A DNA stretch of 64,000 nt from Gracilariopsis chorda. Taxonomy: Eukaryota; Rhodophyta; Florideophyceae; Gracilariales; Gracilariaceae. The stretch covers positions 62,001-126,000 of the forward strand of contig NBIV01000035.1 in the NCBI GenBank assembly GCA_003194525.1, written 5' to 3'. Made by a program: the position numbers and the translations under genes. Below are positions 33,822-44,708 of this stretch, piece after piece. The first letter of the stretch is position 1, and each line of letters starts with the position of its first letter. The notes under the pieces are model-generated. The model was not told the DNA's origin, did not search any database, and saw only the letters and a program-made list of their open reading frames with translations.

Positions 33822-33978
33822 TGCAACTCGACGAGACTTGTGAGATACCTGTTGAAACATTCCGTATATGCAACCTACTGGTGGGTCTTCCGTTGCTTGT
33901 CAGAACCATGACACGAAACCCTTCCAATTCATTTCCCCAGCTTCCGTCCCATTCCTCGCTCAAGTCTACTTAACAGCC

Positions 33979-34026
33979 ATGTCTGCTCTTGCTACTGCCA
34001 TCTCGTTTCTCGCTCTTCGTAAGTAA
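33979..34026 (+). CDS. Conserved 15-codon upstream ORF, array copy 3
   Basis: Encodes the same MSALATAISFLALRK peptide as copies 1 and 2. Confidence 0.5.
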   Translation: MSALATAISFLALRK

Positions 34027-34058
34027 GTCTTTGACCGAACACCCCACACGCGCACACA

Positions 34059-34502
34059 ATGTTCCCAACGTCTCCAACATCTCCAACTTCTTCAGTGCCT
34101 CTTGAATCTCCCGTTTCTTATATGGACATTGACTTCTGTTAGAGGCCGGTTCCGGAGCCCATGCAGATCTGTGACCCCCCAGACGACGAGGTCTGGGCAG
34201 CCGACTCCGAGGGGGGCCGTGGGAAGTGGGTCATGATGGACATAGAAACGTGGGGGGCTGGCGAGGTCTTGGGAGTCCAGTACAATGGCGAAGCGCGGTT
34301 GTCGGAGGGGATGCACTGCGTGGAGCTGGAGTATTTGGACGACCTTGATCTTTGCATCCGCAAGCTAGCCGCCCTGGACTTGGCGGGGGGCGACTCAGAC
34401 AACGGAGAATTGTGGTCGCCACATCGCGATTACGAAGATCCGGTGTACTGGGCCACCCTGCGCTTCGTCACGGAAAGACTCGAAGCATTGAGCCTGAGCT
34501 AG
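34059..34502 (+). pseudogene. Small acidic repeat protein, array copy 3, premature stop
   Basis: Same as copy 1, with TAG at codon 28 (34140-34142). The downstream frame from the methionine at 34161 is open for 113 codons to the normal end. Confidence 0.55.
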
Positions 34503-34655
34503 CGCAGCGGGGCCGTGAAAAACCAACAACAAAACACAAAAATACAAAAACCAAAAAAAAAAACAGAAAACACAAAAACACAAAAAGTAGAAAAATAGAA
34601 AAGCTCAAGAAAACCAAAAAAATGAAGAAAAGAGCCCTGTGGGCCTGGGGTTATG

Positions 34656-34694
34656 GAGTGAGTGCTGAGACTTGACACGTCATCTCACTCACTC
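34656..34694 (+). other. Conserved hairpin after acidic gene, copy 3
   Basis: Same 9-bp stem and 21-base loop as copies 1 and 2. Confidence 0.7.
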
Positions 34695-34776
34695 GATCAT
34701 CTTGAATGCCACATAGCCCTTTGCTTTCTTTGTTTTGACTCAGTCAAAGTTGGACTGTCAGTTTGTTGTCTGTCGT

Positions 34777-37479
34777 ATTGGTTGGATTTGGTTGGCGCAA
34801 TGAACTGCATCGGACAGGCAAATGACGCCTTTGTTGGACGACAGTACAATGCAGTTTCCTCAACGTTTGTGGTATGACTAGAGCTCTCAACATTGAATAA
34901 GAACTCTCTTTTCCCCGGTGTTGGTGCAAATGTGGTTCTCTATTCTCAAAAGGACAGTTTCCTTAAAACTAGAATATGTTGTGCTTTGAATTCATCGAAA
35001 TCATGCTCATGACGAACATACTCAGTTGCACCCTTTTCTGTTTCGAGCATGGAAGCATATGTGGGTTGGGAGTGCAATTACCAGTATATAAATGTATGTT
35101 AGACTACTTTGTAGTTTCCAGGTTACTGTCCAGAGTCTATTATCTGCAGATCAGACTATCAGTGTATCTTGCCGAGCAACCGCACGATTTGACTGTTGCA
35201 TGCCCAAGTGTATTCTATTGCGTCTAATTTAGTTCATAAGTCTGTCTTGTTCACAAAGCCATCCCCTTGACTCCTGTCAATGTTTGAAGTTTCGTTTCGA
35301 GAAATTCATTTCAATGGCACACGCCGCCTTCTTCCGCACTGCCCGAAGAATATCGAACTAATCTTCACACAATTATAAGAGGGCGAAAGCAAGAGGCATG
35401 ATGCAGTTACTTGAGGTTGTATTCTTCGGAGGAACAGATCAAAAATCGATCTAGGTGCAAGCTGTGCTCGAACAGTTTAACTTATGATTCATCATATGAA
35501 CAGCTATTACGAGCCAGGTGGGACTTGTGTTCTTTATGGAATTGCGAGAGCGGTTTTTAATCTACAATTCTCTTTAGAATAGTTCACGCTACATATCCGG
35601 GACTTAACATTTTATTGCAATACTCGTGACTCCCAACCAGCTTCAATGCATTTCAAACAGTCCCCTAAGACGAGAAGTAACAAACTACTCGAAAAGTTCT
35701 GCGCAAACATGAGTCCAATCAGCGTTTGCTAGAACTCCAGTAATGTTAAAAAGCAGAGCTGAGGTATGGCAATCCTCTTTTGGCACCTAAAATCTCCCAG
35801 GTTCTAGTCGCATCGCAAACATAGTTGAATTCAATTTTCTTATGAAGGCTGTTGATAATGCAGCTCAGTACTACTATTTTGTAGATGAACCTCTGGTTAT
35901 TGTGCACTCTTCCAAGCTCGATAGGTGTTTAGGGGCGTGCCCTAATATCCAAATGCGGAGGTGTGGCAGTTCAGCATTCTCATTGCTCCTTGAACATCGA
36001 TATAAACTGTTTTGTGGGCAGAAGAGAGACATATGCGCAGACCACTGCAGCTCGCGACTGTAGCTCGGGTTTTTTGTCTTCTTCTCTGATATCTGCTTGT
36101 GCAGCGTAAGCAAACACAAACGAGTTAGAAATGAGTATGGTTAACGGTAGAATGTGCTTATTTGTGCTCAAGAAGGTGTACAACAACTCTGAAAGTATAT
36201 GTCTTCAGACCGTATAAACGCTTGTGATACTCAGACCTAGGAAGGATCATGAGGCATAAATCACCACTGAGGATCGCTCTCTTCCCTAAAAACTCTTCGT
36301 GGCAAAGCTGTAGCGCTGCGGCTGGCAGTTGCAACTGGTGTTCCTCGCTGTCTCCATTACAATTCCGTGCTGCTCTCAAAAAATGGGTCGCAGCATATAC
36401 GCTGCTGCCTGTAGTGCTACTGATGGCACTGCCACAGGCGTTTTGTCTTTTCTTATCTGACGTATTCGGCATTCAATCGGCATTTTCCGCCATTATTCTG
36501 CAACGCTACAAACAGAGGTTACAATTTGTATGCTCCTAGAGCATGAACGTCAGTCTCGTCTTTTTGAATGGCTGTATGTTGGCGGTTCATGCACGAACTT
36601 GTAGTCAACGCGTGATGTGTGCATGTCAACTCAGCGCCTGTATTTCAAATTGCTTAGAATAGCACGATCCTGAGTTCCTGTTGCGGGGTTTCGGCTCTTC
36701 GCTTTGCCTCTCACAACCTTTTCAAAACCTCCTGCTACCGTTTTGCTTCTATGAACCACGATCTTCGATTGAACCGTTATTTTCCGGCAGCTTTCTCTGT
36801 ACGACTTCCCTAGTTAAGGTGTACCTAATATCAATGCATTAGCACTGCTACTGAAGGCAACAGTCTTTGGCAGCTCCCAATTGCAACATATATCAATTTA
36901 GCACCTATGGAGATCAAGACAAGAGCCACTGGACTGTCTTATCCAGCATCGGTGTCTTTTTTATTTCCACTCGTTTAAGCTTTAATCACTTTTCCACTCG
37001 AAAGCTTCACATCGGAACCATCATCCACGTCCGTAAGCAACTTTGTAACAGTCCTTTGCAGAGCACACCAGCCTTGCTAATAGCTGTGCAAGTCATATCG
37101 AGGCCACGAACAAACCCTCCATTAGCAGCCACTTCTTCCGTGCCGTCGCCCATATCATTGGCCCTTTCTGCACTCACACTCCAAGACCTTGCTTATCCGT
37201 GGGTATCTCACCACCTTTTTTACTATCTTTAGCGCTGATTACACCCTCTATTCTCTGTGTTTTGGATAAACTCATCTATAAACCCTGCGGGTACCTTGCT
37301 TACCAATACACACAGGAATAAATCCGAACGGTGCTTATTGCAACCGTCGCGATGTCAGCAACGAACGAACTTCGATAACTACACTCTCGGTTTGTTTGCA
37401 TCTCTTCCAATTGCAAGTTGCGGGTTCTAGCGAAAACGTTTGATAGTGGCCGGCAGCTGCAAAAGACTACGTAGTCTGT
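34777..37479. other. Gene-free AT-rich stretch between array copies 3 and 4
   Basis: No intact gene. The minus-strand frame at 36158-36472 contains HQLQLPAAALQLCHEEFLGK, similar in pattern to LQLQPPPAALQL in 20333-20614, so decayed paralogous sequence lies on both sides of the array. Other frames here have no recognisable feature. Confidence 0.45.
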
Positions 37480-37649
37480 TCTTCATTGCAACTCGATGCG
37501 ACCTGTTTGAAATCTCCGCTGCATCGCCCAATGTACATGAAGAAAATTTGAGTCAACCACTCCATGCCAAAGCCAGTACACGCAACCGTTCTAATTCATT
37601 TCTGTTGGCACTGCACGTTTGCACAACCATCCAAGTCTACTTAAGGATC

Positions 37650-37697
37650 ATGCGTTCTCTTGCCATCGCCTTCTCGCTCCTCGCTCCTCGTGAGTAA
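37650..37697 (+). CDS. Conserved 15-codon upstream ORF, array copy 4
   Basis: Encodes MRSLAIAFSLLAPRE. Length, position and hydrophobic character match the peptide of copies 1-3 despite many base changes, and the overlapping GTGAGT and GTAAGT sites are kept. Confidence 0.5.
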   Translation: MRSLAIAFSLLAPRE

Positions 37698-37730
37698 GTC
37701 TTTGACAGAAAACCCCTTTGAACGCAAAAA

Positions 37731-38135
37731 ATGTCTCTCGATTCTCCCGTCTTGTACATGGACGCTGACTTCGGTCAGCGGCCGTATCCTGAACCCATGG
37801 AGATCTGCAACCCACCAGAGGACGAGGTTACATCAGCCAACTCCCAAGGGGGCCAAGGGGAGTGGGTAATGATGGATATCGACGCATGGGCTAGTGAGAT
37901 CTGGGGATTCCAGTACAATGGAGAAGTATGGTCGCATCAATCGTTCGATTACGCGGATCCAGAGTACTCGGAGGACCTTGATTTCTGCATCGAAAAGCTA
38001 GCCGCTTTGGATTTGGACGAGGCCGTCTCAGGCGATGGAGAAGTATGGTCGCCAGAGCTCGATTACGCGGATCCGGGATACCGGGACGATCTCTACCTTG
38101 TAATCCAAAGTCTCGAAGCATTGAAACTGAGTTAG
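37731..38135 (+). CDS. Small acidic repeat protein, diverged copy 4 (intact)
   Basis: 134 residues, intact. The start, MSLDSPVLYMDADFGQRPYP, corresponds to the SPVAYMDIDF region of the other copies without their threonine- and proline-rich leader. The internal repeat is clear: GEVWSHQSFDYADPEYSEDL is echoed by GEVWSPELDYADPGYRDDL, each followed by a short amphipathic helix ending in L-A-A-L-D-L or L-E-A-L-K-L. The product is strongly acidic. No known family is recognised. Keeping the frame and the repeat at this divergence argues for a functional protein. Confidence 0.65.
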   Translation: MSLDSPVLYMDADFGQRPYPEPMEICNPPEDEVTSANSQGGQGEWVMMDIDAWASEIWGFQYNGEVWSHQSFDYADPEYSEDLDFCIEKLAALDLDEAVSGDGEVWSPELDYADPGYRDDLYLVIQSLEALKLS

Positions 38136-38255
38136 CTCAGCAGGGCCCGTAAGAACACAAAAAAACAAAAAAAAACAAAAAATCCAAAAAAACAAAAAAA
38201 AAACAAAAAATCCAAAAAAAGAAAAAAAGAGAAAAGGGCCCTGTGGGGTTTTTTG

Positions 38256-38310
38256 GGGTGATCGAGAGAGTGTTGAGGCTTGACACGTTATCACACTCTC
38301 TCGGTCACCC
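38256..38310 (+). other. Conserved hairpin after acidic gene, copy 4
   Basis: Arms GGGTGATCGAGAGAGTG (38256-38272) and CACTCTCTCGGTCACCC (38294-38310) pair over 17 positions with one G-U type pair. The 21-base loop keeps CTTGACACGT. Relative to copies 1-3, one pair in the inner stem has changed from T-A to A-T on both sides. Confidence 0.75.
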
Positions 38311-38340
38311 TGAATTCCACAGTGTCTTGTTTTTCTTTTC

Positions 38341-39562
38341 TGATTTCTTTTTGCGGACCGAGTCCGTCAGCAGCAAGCCATCGTTTTTCTGACTGGTATT
38401 TGATCTTAAGTTTTCGAATAAAGTGTTTAGATTGAGAGGAAACGCAATTTCATGATCACTGACGGATCACTCCTTTGTCAATAAAATGCAATTGCAGCCA
38501 CACCAGCATTTTGATACTAATGCGCAACTGTCGAAGAGCGGAGCAAGGAAACATAGCAGTTGAGATAATAGCAATATACTTATAAAAAGATGAATGATCT
38601 GTGCAGCGAATCAGCACAAGAGTGCTGGATTGACTCAATCGTTTTCACAGTACTGGAACAGAAACAAATAAATCACCAGCAGCGCTTAAGACAGATACCT
38701 TCGTAGTCGCTAGTCTACTGGTATAAGTTGGTCATCAGAAACGAACATTTGTTACCGTTTGCTATATAAGAATTTACTTAGTATTGATATTAAGAATAAA
38801 GGATCTGCTGGATCAGCATGCTGCGTAATGGGTTCCAGGTTGAGGAAACGGCTCCCTTCCGCGTCCAAATCTGCTGCATAAGCCACAAATGCTCTGAACA
38901 CCTGTTTTGTGAAGTGGATGTCCACTGAAGTAGTGTTCACACCACTTGCTGATGCGATTAGTAGGTCTATGCATTTCCTTGGAAAGATAACCTAGTGAAT
39001 TCATGGTTTGTAATAATGGCGTAAGTAAGAAATTGTAAGGGGTCAATGCTTTACGGAACCCAGCGTACGCACTATTTGACAGCGTTTTGAAGAAATCTGG
39101 AGATACAAGCATTGTTCTACAAATACAATAAGCTCTTATGTCATTTTGGACCTGGGATAATGAACAAATTAAGGTGGTTGTTTTGTTGAAGCCTAATTTC
39201 GGAGCATGACGTGCCGAATATCAGCTTTTGCGTGTGCGGACACTTTGGATGCTCTTGAGGTTTTGCGTGGGTCGCAAAGCAGTTCTACACTTTTTGGTGC
39301 AACCGATTGAAATTTGAATCGTATGTGGCCTGTCACATCATTCGACATTGTGAGCGCCAAATAAGTTTCGAACAAACAGTTTGTCTTTTTTCCTCGTCGA
39401 CTGACGTCTACTCGTTTTCTCGCACCGCCTTAATTAATTGTCACTGTAATGCCATCCATAATGCACGAAAAGCAGTGTGCACCTCAACTCTCTACTTGTT
39501 TACAAGATAAACACTCGAATATACCTAGAATTGTGTAGTAAAACATTCTATCAAACATTCTA
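38341..39562. other. AT-rich stretch, no gene seen
   Basis: Only short frames without recognisable features are present. Confidence 0.5.
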
Positions 39563-40062
39563 GGTTCGCGTGAAGTGCTAGTTTTGAAAGTAGTTGGTTC
39601 TGCTGCAGTTGGCTCTACCGAAAAGATGAAATTGGATGATCTGTTTATGTTTACCATAGAACACGTCAACCAAGCTGCACAAGAAGATTTGCAGAGTTTT
39701 GTGACGATGATCAAGGCATGTTTGCGTGCTGACCTCAATCTCTAGCATGGTGAGTTTGATGGTGCCAAAAACCAGTCCGCTGCATATGCCATTCTAACAT
39801 AGCAAAACCCGTATGTCGGAGATAAGATACAGCAATCTAGCACAGCTCCAGAAGACATAAGCGCATTGCTGATGATTCAGCATTCGAACCCAATTTATGG
39901 CTTTCATTCGAAACCGCAGCCTTCCGAAAGAGCCAAGTTTGATAGATTTGCAGGGTTTCTTGGTGGAAACGTCGAAGATAAAGAGAAGCAGCTTTCTGAT
40001 ACAAAACCCCGAGGCCCTGCGCCCATTTTTCTTAGTTAATTGGGCGTTTACCCGGGGCTTTC
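39563..40062 (+). pseudogene. Decayed gene, 5' part, interrupted by Copia-1
   Basis: One reading frame runs from about 39563 (GSREVLVLKVVGSAAVGSTE) to the Copia insertion, broken by three single stop codons (TAG, TAG, TAA) but otherwise protein-like. It resumes in the same frame after the element at 44709. Product unknown; no catalytic motif is recognised. All the stops could come from single changes of CAG or CAA codons. Confidence 0.5.
40058..40062 (+). repeat. Target site duplication CTTTC, left of Copia-1
   Basis: Identical to 44709-44713 directly after the right LTR. Five bases is the usual length for Copia integration. Confidence 0.9.
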
Positions 40063-40306
40063 TGATGAAATGATTGCGCGAGCCTGACAGTTCTGTCGTA
40101 AGACAACATGAATTGTGTTGTGTCAGAGATTACGAAACAATTCAGTGTTTCGTAATATGTCAAGTAGTATATATTTGTAGCTCCTCGCGTTAGAAACTAC
40201 TGTGAGATTAACTATTTTAGCGAGGTTTTGAGTTAATCGAATCAATATAAAGGAGGCTCTAGAATCCCGAAAGGGCAATAGAACCAAGAGGAAGTCACCA
40301 CCAACA
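40063..40306 (+). repeat. Copia-1 left LTR
   Basis: Begins TGATGAAATGATTGCGCGAG and ends CACCACCAACA. The sequence AATATAAAGG near 40244 is a likely TATA element for the element's transcript. Confidence 0.93.
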
Positions 40307-40309
40307 TAG

Positions 40310-40325
40310 TGGTAGCATCGCCGGC
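40310..40325 (+). promoter_or_regulatory. Candidate primer-binding site of Copia-1
   Basis: TGGTAGCATCGCCGGC begins three bases after the left LTR. The TGG start would pair with the CCA end of a tRNA. It is not the common initiator-methionine sequence TGGTATCAGAGC; the tRNA is not identified. Confidence 0.4.
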
Positions 40326-40387
40326 AACGTCGCTTCCTCTGATTCAACTGCCTCTTCTCTCCTCCCGATTGTCCGTTCAGCTATGCA

Positions 40388-43300
40388 ATGGACGAAGAAG
40401 GGTTAAAGAAGCTACCAAAATTTACCGCTCGCCGCGGTGAAGACTTTACGCTATAGACTATGCGACTTGAAGCAGTATTGGAGTCTAAGCAACTGCTTGA
40501 CATTGTAACACGTGACCCTGCAATAACCGCTCCAAACGTAGATATTGAGTTCATTTCCGAAGACGCTATGAAGAAGGTTTCGAAGACACTTATGCTGTTA
40601 GTACAATCTTTAGGTGACAAGCCTCTTCGAACTATTTGTAGCGAACGCAGAAATCCGTTCTTGATGTACATGAAGCTCAAGAGAGGATATGCAACTACAA
40701 ATACGGCCACTAGAGTACAGATTCAGACGAGGATATATCAGATAAAATACAATGAAGACAAGACGATGTCTGAGTACATTGAAGAACTTGAATCCTTGTT
40801 CGCTAGGCTCGATGAGATGGAAAGCGCAGTGGAAGGGTCTATGCAAGTTGCCATTCTTCTTTCCAGTTTGGGAAATACCAGTGGCTCGCCTTATGGTGCT
40901 GTTGTATCTGCACTACAGACCATGTCATACCAGGAACTCAACTGGGACAGAGCAACTGCACGCTTACTTCAAGAGTACGAAAGTCTTACTGCCGAGGGTG
41001 CCCAGTCGAGGAATGGAAGCACATCGGTCGAACCGGAAACGGCGCTGCGAGCGCGAATGAGAGGAAAATGTTTCCAATGCGGGAAGAAAGGGCATTTCAA
41101 GAGAGATTACCCTGAAGGCAAGTCAGAAGCTGCTCCCAACAACGAGCATAGAAGAGTACACCGTGTTTTAGTTGCAAGACCTCAGTATAAGGTATTCGTT
41201 GTTGACTCGAGAGCCACTTTTCATATGATTGGGGACAAGACTCTATCCAGGAACTTCCATAGGATGCCACCTAGGACCATTGCCCTTGGCGATGGAAGGT
41301 TGGTAGAATCATCATTATGTGCAAACCTGGATATTGTTCTTGAAGGACCAGGTGGACAAGCTCAATCATGCTTATCTCTCAGGGATGTCCTGTTTGCAAA
41401 TGATCTTGAATGCAATCTGCTTTCATGCTCAGAAATAACTGATGATGGTTTCGATCGCACATTTACAGATAAGCACTGTGTCATTGCAAGGCGATAAAAA
41501 AGGATTCTCGCCCCAAAGAGAGAAGGTATCTACGAACTTCGTGGCACTGTACGCCATGACAGAATGTACAAGGCATCATCCTCAGTAAACGGTGGTGTGC
41601 AGCTCTGGCATGAACGCTTTGGCCATGTTGGAAAAGAGACAATTCGAAGATTGGCTATCGAGCGTATTTTCAGTGGTATTGATCTGAACGAGAAGCCAGA
41701 GATGAAAGCAGCCTGTGTTCCCTGCACAGAGGGCAAGATGACGAGACTTTCACTCAGGCCAAGATCAAAGGCATCGGTAGGAATTGGTGACGTGATATAC
41801 TCCGATATTTGTGGCCCGCTTCCAACACAGAGCATTGGTGGAAAGAAATACTTTGTCTCTTTCATTGACAAAAGTTCTGGCTATAAAGACGTACGGCTCT
41901 TGAAGACGAGAAAGGAACTAAATGTCCAGTTCCGGTGCTTTCTACTCAATTTAGAGAGACGGACAGAGAGAAAGATAAAGTTGTTGTACTCTGATTACGG
42001 GCCTGAGTACATTGGGCTACGGAAGTACCTTGCTGAAGAGGGGATAGATTGGGAAAACAGTGCCCCATATGTCCCACAGCAGAGTGGTACAGCAGAGAGA
42101 TTCAACAGAAGCTCAATGAACATGTTGAGAGCAATGCTTTCTCATGCAGGCCTACCACAGAGATTCTGGGGTGAGGCACTGGTAACAGCAGTGCGTCTGA
42201 TGAACTGCACACCAATTTCTACAACTGGAGATAGATCTGCACGCCAGATAATTGACGGTTGTATACCGTACGTGGGACATCTCAGAACCTTTGGATGTGA
42301 GGTTTGGATGCATGAACCAAACAGGAGGAAACTGGATAAGAAATCCAAACGGGGGATCTTGCTTAGATCCATATCACACAGGAATTACAGAGTTTACGAT
42401 ATCCAAAGTGGTTCCATAACCTTGCACGTCATGTGCAAATTAACGAGTCTGAATTTCCAGGAAAATGTATCTTCAGCACAGAGTGGGAATCCACAAGAGC
42501 AATGCCTCCAGACTCAACAGAAGAATCCGCAGATCGTGATGTCTCAGACTCGGAAACACTTGAAGAGAATGCCGGAAGAAGAGAAGCTGAAGTTGGGCAA
42601 TTGGAATCTGGAACTGGACATGGATTGGAATCTGGAACTGGTGTGGAAAGTACTCAGGAAGGCCACGATGGAGAAGATCCTTGTTCGGGAAATCATGGTA
42701 ACGAACCTCCGAGTGGGGGTGGCAGCCCATCTAGCAACAGTGGAACTGGTGAGAATGTTGATGCAGTGTCCATCTCATCGAGCATGCAAGAGTTTTTAAC
42801 ACACTACCCAGTCCGGAGGTACCCTACCAGGGATAGAAGTGCACCGAACCGATTCTCCGACACCCAGCACAGTGGCTTTGTCGGACGGTTGACTCTACCT
42901 AACGACATTCCAGACTGTGTGGCAGTTGCTCTTTCATCAGATTACAAGCAGGAATGGATGCAAGCCATCAAAGAAGATCTGCTGACGCTGGAGAGGATGG
43001 AGACATAGGAGGTATCCCAAGTACGGCGAGGGTGCAAAGTTATTGGCTCCCGGTTTGTTTTCGCTATCAAGCGCAATGAAGATGGTTCGATTGCAAGATT
43101 CAAGGCGCGCCTCATTTCAAAGGGATGCCAGCAAGGTGCAGTTCAACAGGTATACTCTCCGGTTGTCAACTTTGAAACAGTGAGGATTGCACTGACTCTG
43201 GCAGTCAAACGTGGCTACAGCATTCAACAACTTGATGTGAAATCTGCGTTCTTGAATGGCTCGATGCAAGATAGAGATCCAGTCTATATGCGTCCCTCAC

Positions 43301-44489
43301 AAGGCGTACAGCTTGGACTTGGAACCGGTGAAGCTGTGAAGCGGAAAAGGTCCATATACGGACTGAAGCAATCCAACTCTATATGGGGCAAACTGTTGAC
43401 ATCAAGGTTGATTAACCTTGGGTTTCATGCGCTAAAGTCAGACGAGTGCTTCTTTATCATGAATGTTGGAAGAAGCACAGTGTGGATAGTCGTCTATGTT
43501 GATGATATGCTACTCATGGGTAACGGTGACGGTGTGATGCGAAAGGTGAAGCCGGACTTGGAAACTTCCTTTCAGATTAAGCCGAGAATAAGGCTGCTAG
43601 CTTTCTTGGGGTTCACATGGAGGTAGGAGAGCAGTCTTCTTTACTACGCCAGAAGGCCTTTACATCAGAGATACTGCAGCGTTTCAATATGGATGAATCG
43701 AAGGCTGCTCCAACCCCAATGTCTTCCGCTGCAAAGCCGGGTGATCTTTTGCAGGGAGAGCATATATCCTTTACTGTTCTCTACCAGGAGGCCGTGGGGG
43801 CACTGATGTACTTGCCTGCCCAGACGAGGCCGGATATCAGCTATGCTGTGAATATCCTTGCTCGTGCTCAAGCTCCGCCAACAATCAACCACTGGAGGGG
43901 AGTGAAGAGAGTTTTTCGTTACTTGAATGGGTCGCTGGACATGGGACTCACCATCTGCGCTGACAATGGAGATAATGACTCACCTCTAACTGCGTACGTT
44001 GATTCGGACTGGGCTGGTGATGACGTGGACCGAAAATCTACTTCAGGATTCTATTTGTTTCTTCATGGCACACCCGTGTTGTGGAAGACTCTGAAGCAGC
44101 GGTCCATTGCCATGTCAAGTACCGAAGCAGAGTACATTGCACTTTCTGAATGCGTGAAAGAGGTCAAATGGGTCCGAGCATTTCTTTCTGAACAAGGAAT
44201 GAATGTTCAAAGTAGACCTGCGAGAGTAATGGAAGATAACACTGGTGTACTACACTGGATTGCAGGAGAGAGGAAAGCGAAGCACGTTGAGTTGCGATAT
44301 CACTTTGCACGAAATGCTGCGGAGCAAGGCGATATAGTTTTGAAGTACCGTCCGACATCTGAAATGATTGCAGACGTGTTCACTAAGCCTTTGCCAGTGC
44401 ACCAGCATGATCTGAACTGTCAACGACTGAAACTCAGCACTGTCAACCACGTGCAAGGAGGGGCTGATGAAATGATTGCGCGAGCCTGA
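40388..44489 (+). pseudogene. Copia-1 gag-pol polyprotein, broken
   Basis: From the methionine at 40388. The Gag domain leads to a zinc knuckle, CFQCGKKGHFKRDY, whose last cysteine has become tyrosine (41108-41110). The protease active site reads D-S-R-A-T instead of D-S-G-A-T (41210-41212). Integrase follows (HERFGH, CVPC, VIYSDICG, LLYSDYGPEY, PQQSGTAERFNRS), then reverse transcriptase with YVDD near 43494 and RNase H with TAYVDSDWAG and SSTEAEYIAL. Stops are at 40454-40456, 41495-41497 and 43006-43008. One-base losses lie near 42440 and 43610. In a normal element the polyprotein is cleaved by its protease and copies RNA into DNA in a cytoplasmic particle. Confidence 0.9.
44454..44464 (+). 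promoter_or_regulatory. Polypurine tract of Copia-1
   Basis: The purine-rich run AAGGAGGGGC lies directly before the right LTR, where the second-strand primer is cut. Confidence 0.7.
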
Positions 44490-44708
44490 CAGTTCTGTCG
44501 TAAGACAACATGAATTGTGTTGTGTCAGAGATTACGAAACAATTCAGTGTTTTGTAATATGTCAAGTAGTACATATTTGTAGCTCCTCGCGTTAGAAAGT
44601 ACTGTGAGATTAACTATTTTAGCGAGGTTTTGAGTTAATCGAATCAATATAAAGGAGGCTCTAGAATCCCGAAAGGGCAATAGAACCAAGAGGAAGTCAC
44701 CACCAACA
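44465..44708 (+). repeat. Copia-1 right LTR
   Basis: 244 bases, three substitutions from the left LTR (C/T, T/C and C/G). Confidence 0.93.

Larger units (their letters stand above)
33822..34776 (+). repeat. Tandem array unit 3, partial (gene cassette only)
   Basis: Only the first 955 bases of the unit are present: promoter, acidic gene, A-rich tract and hairpin. Similarity to the other units stops in the CTGTCGT run near 34776. The break coincides with the point where similarity of the diverged fourth copy also fades. Confidence 0.8.
37480..38340 (+). repeat. Array unit 4, diverged gene cassette
   Basis: Alignable to the cassettes of units 1-3 from the upstream ATTGCAACTCGATG motif through the upstream ORF, acidic gene, A-rich tract and hairpin, but strongly diverged in sequence. 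The sequence just upstream (from 37400) resembles that before unit 1, which suggests an old duplication. Confidence 0.7.
40063..44708 (+). mobile_element. Copia-1: complete Ty1/Copia LTR retrotransposon
   Basis: Two 244-base LTRs in the same orientation, TG...CA ends, a perfect CTTTC duplication, and an interior with gag, protease, integrase, reverse transcriptase and RNase H in Copia order. The LTRs differ at only three positions, so the insertion is recent. The coding region nevertheless has three stops and two one-base frame shifts, and two catalytic or metal-binding residues are replaced, so the copy cannot move on its own. It sits inside an older decayed gene. Confidence 0.93.

Noticed and set aside
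21487..34776. Reading the three 0.95-kb cassettes as LTRs of two tandem retrotransposons
   Set aside because: The 5.2-kb interiors contain no gag, reverse transcriptase, integrase or primer site, and the cassette encodes a conserved protein whose diverged copy stands alone with related upstream sequence.
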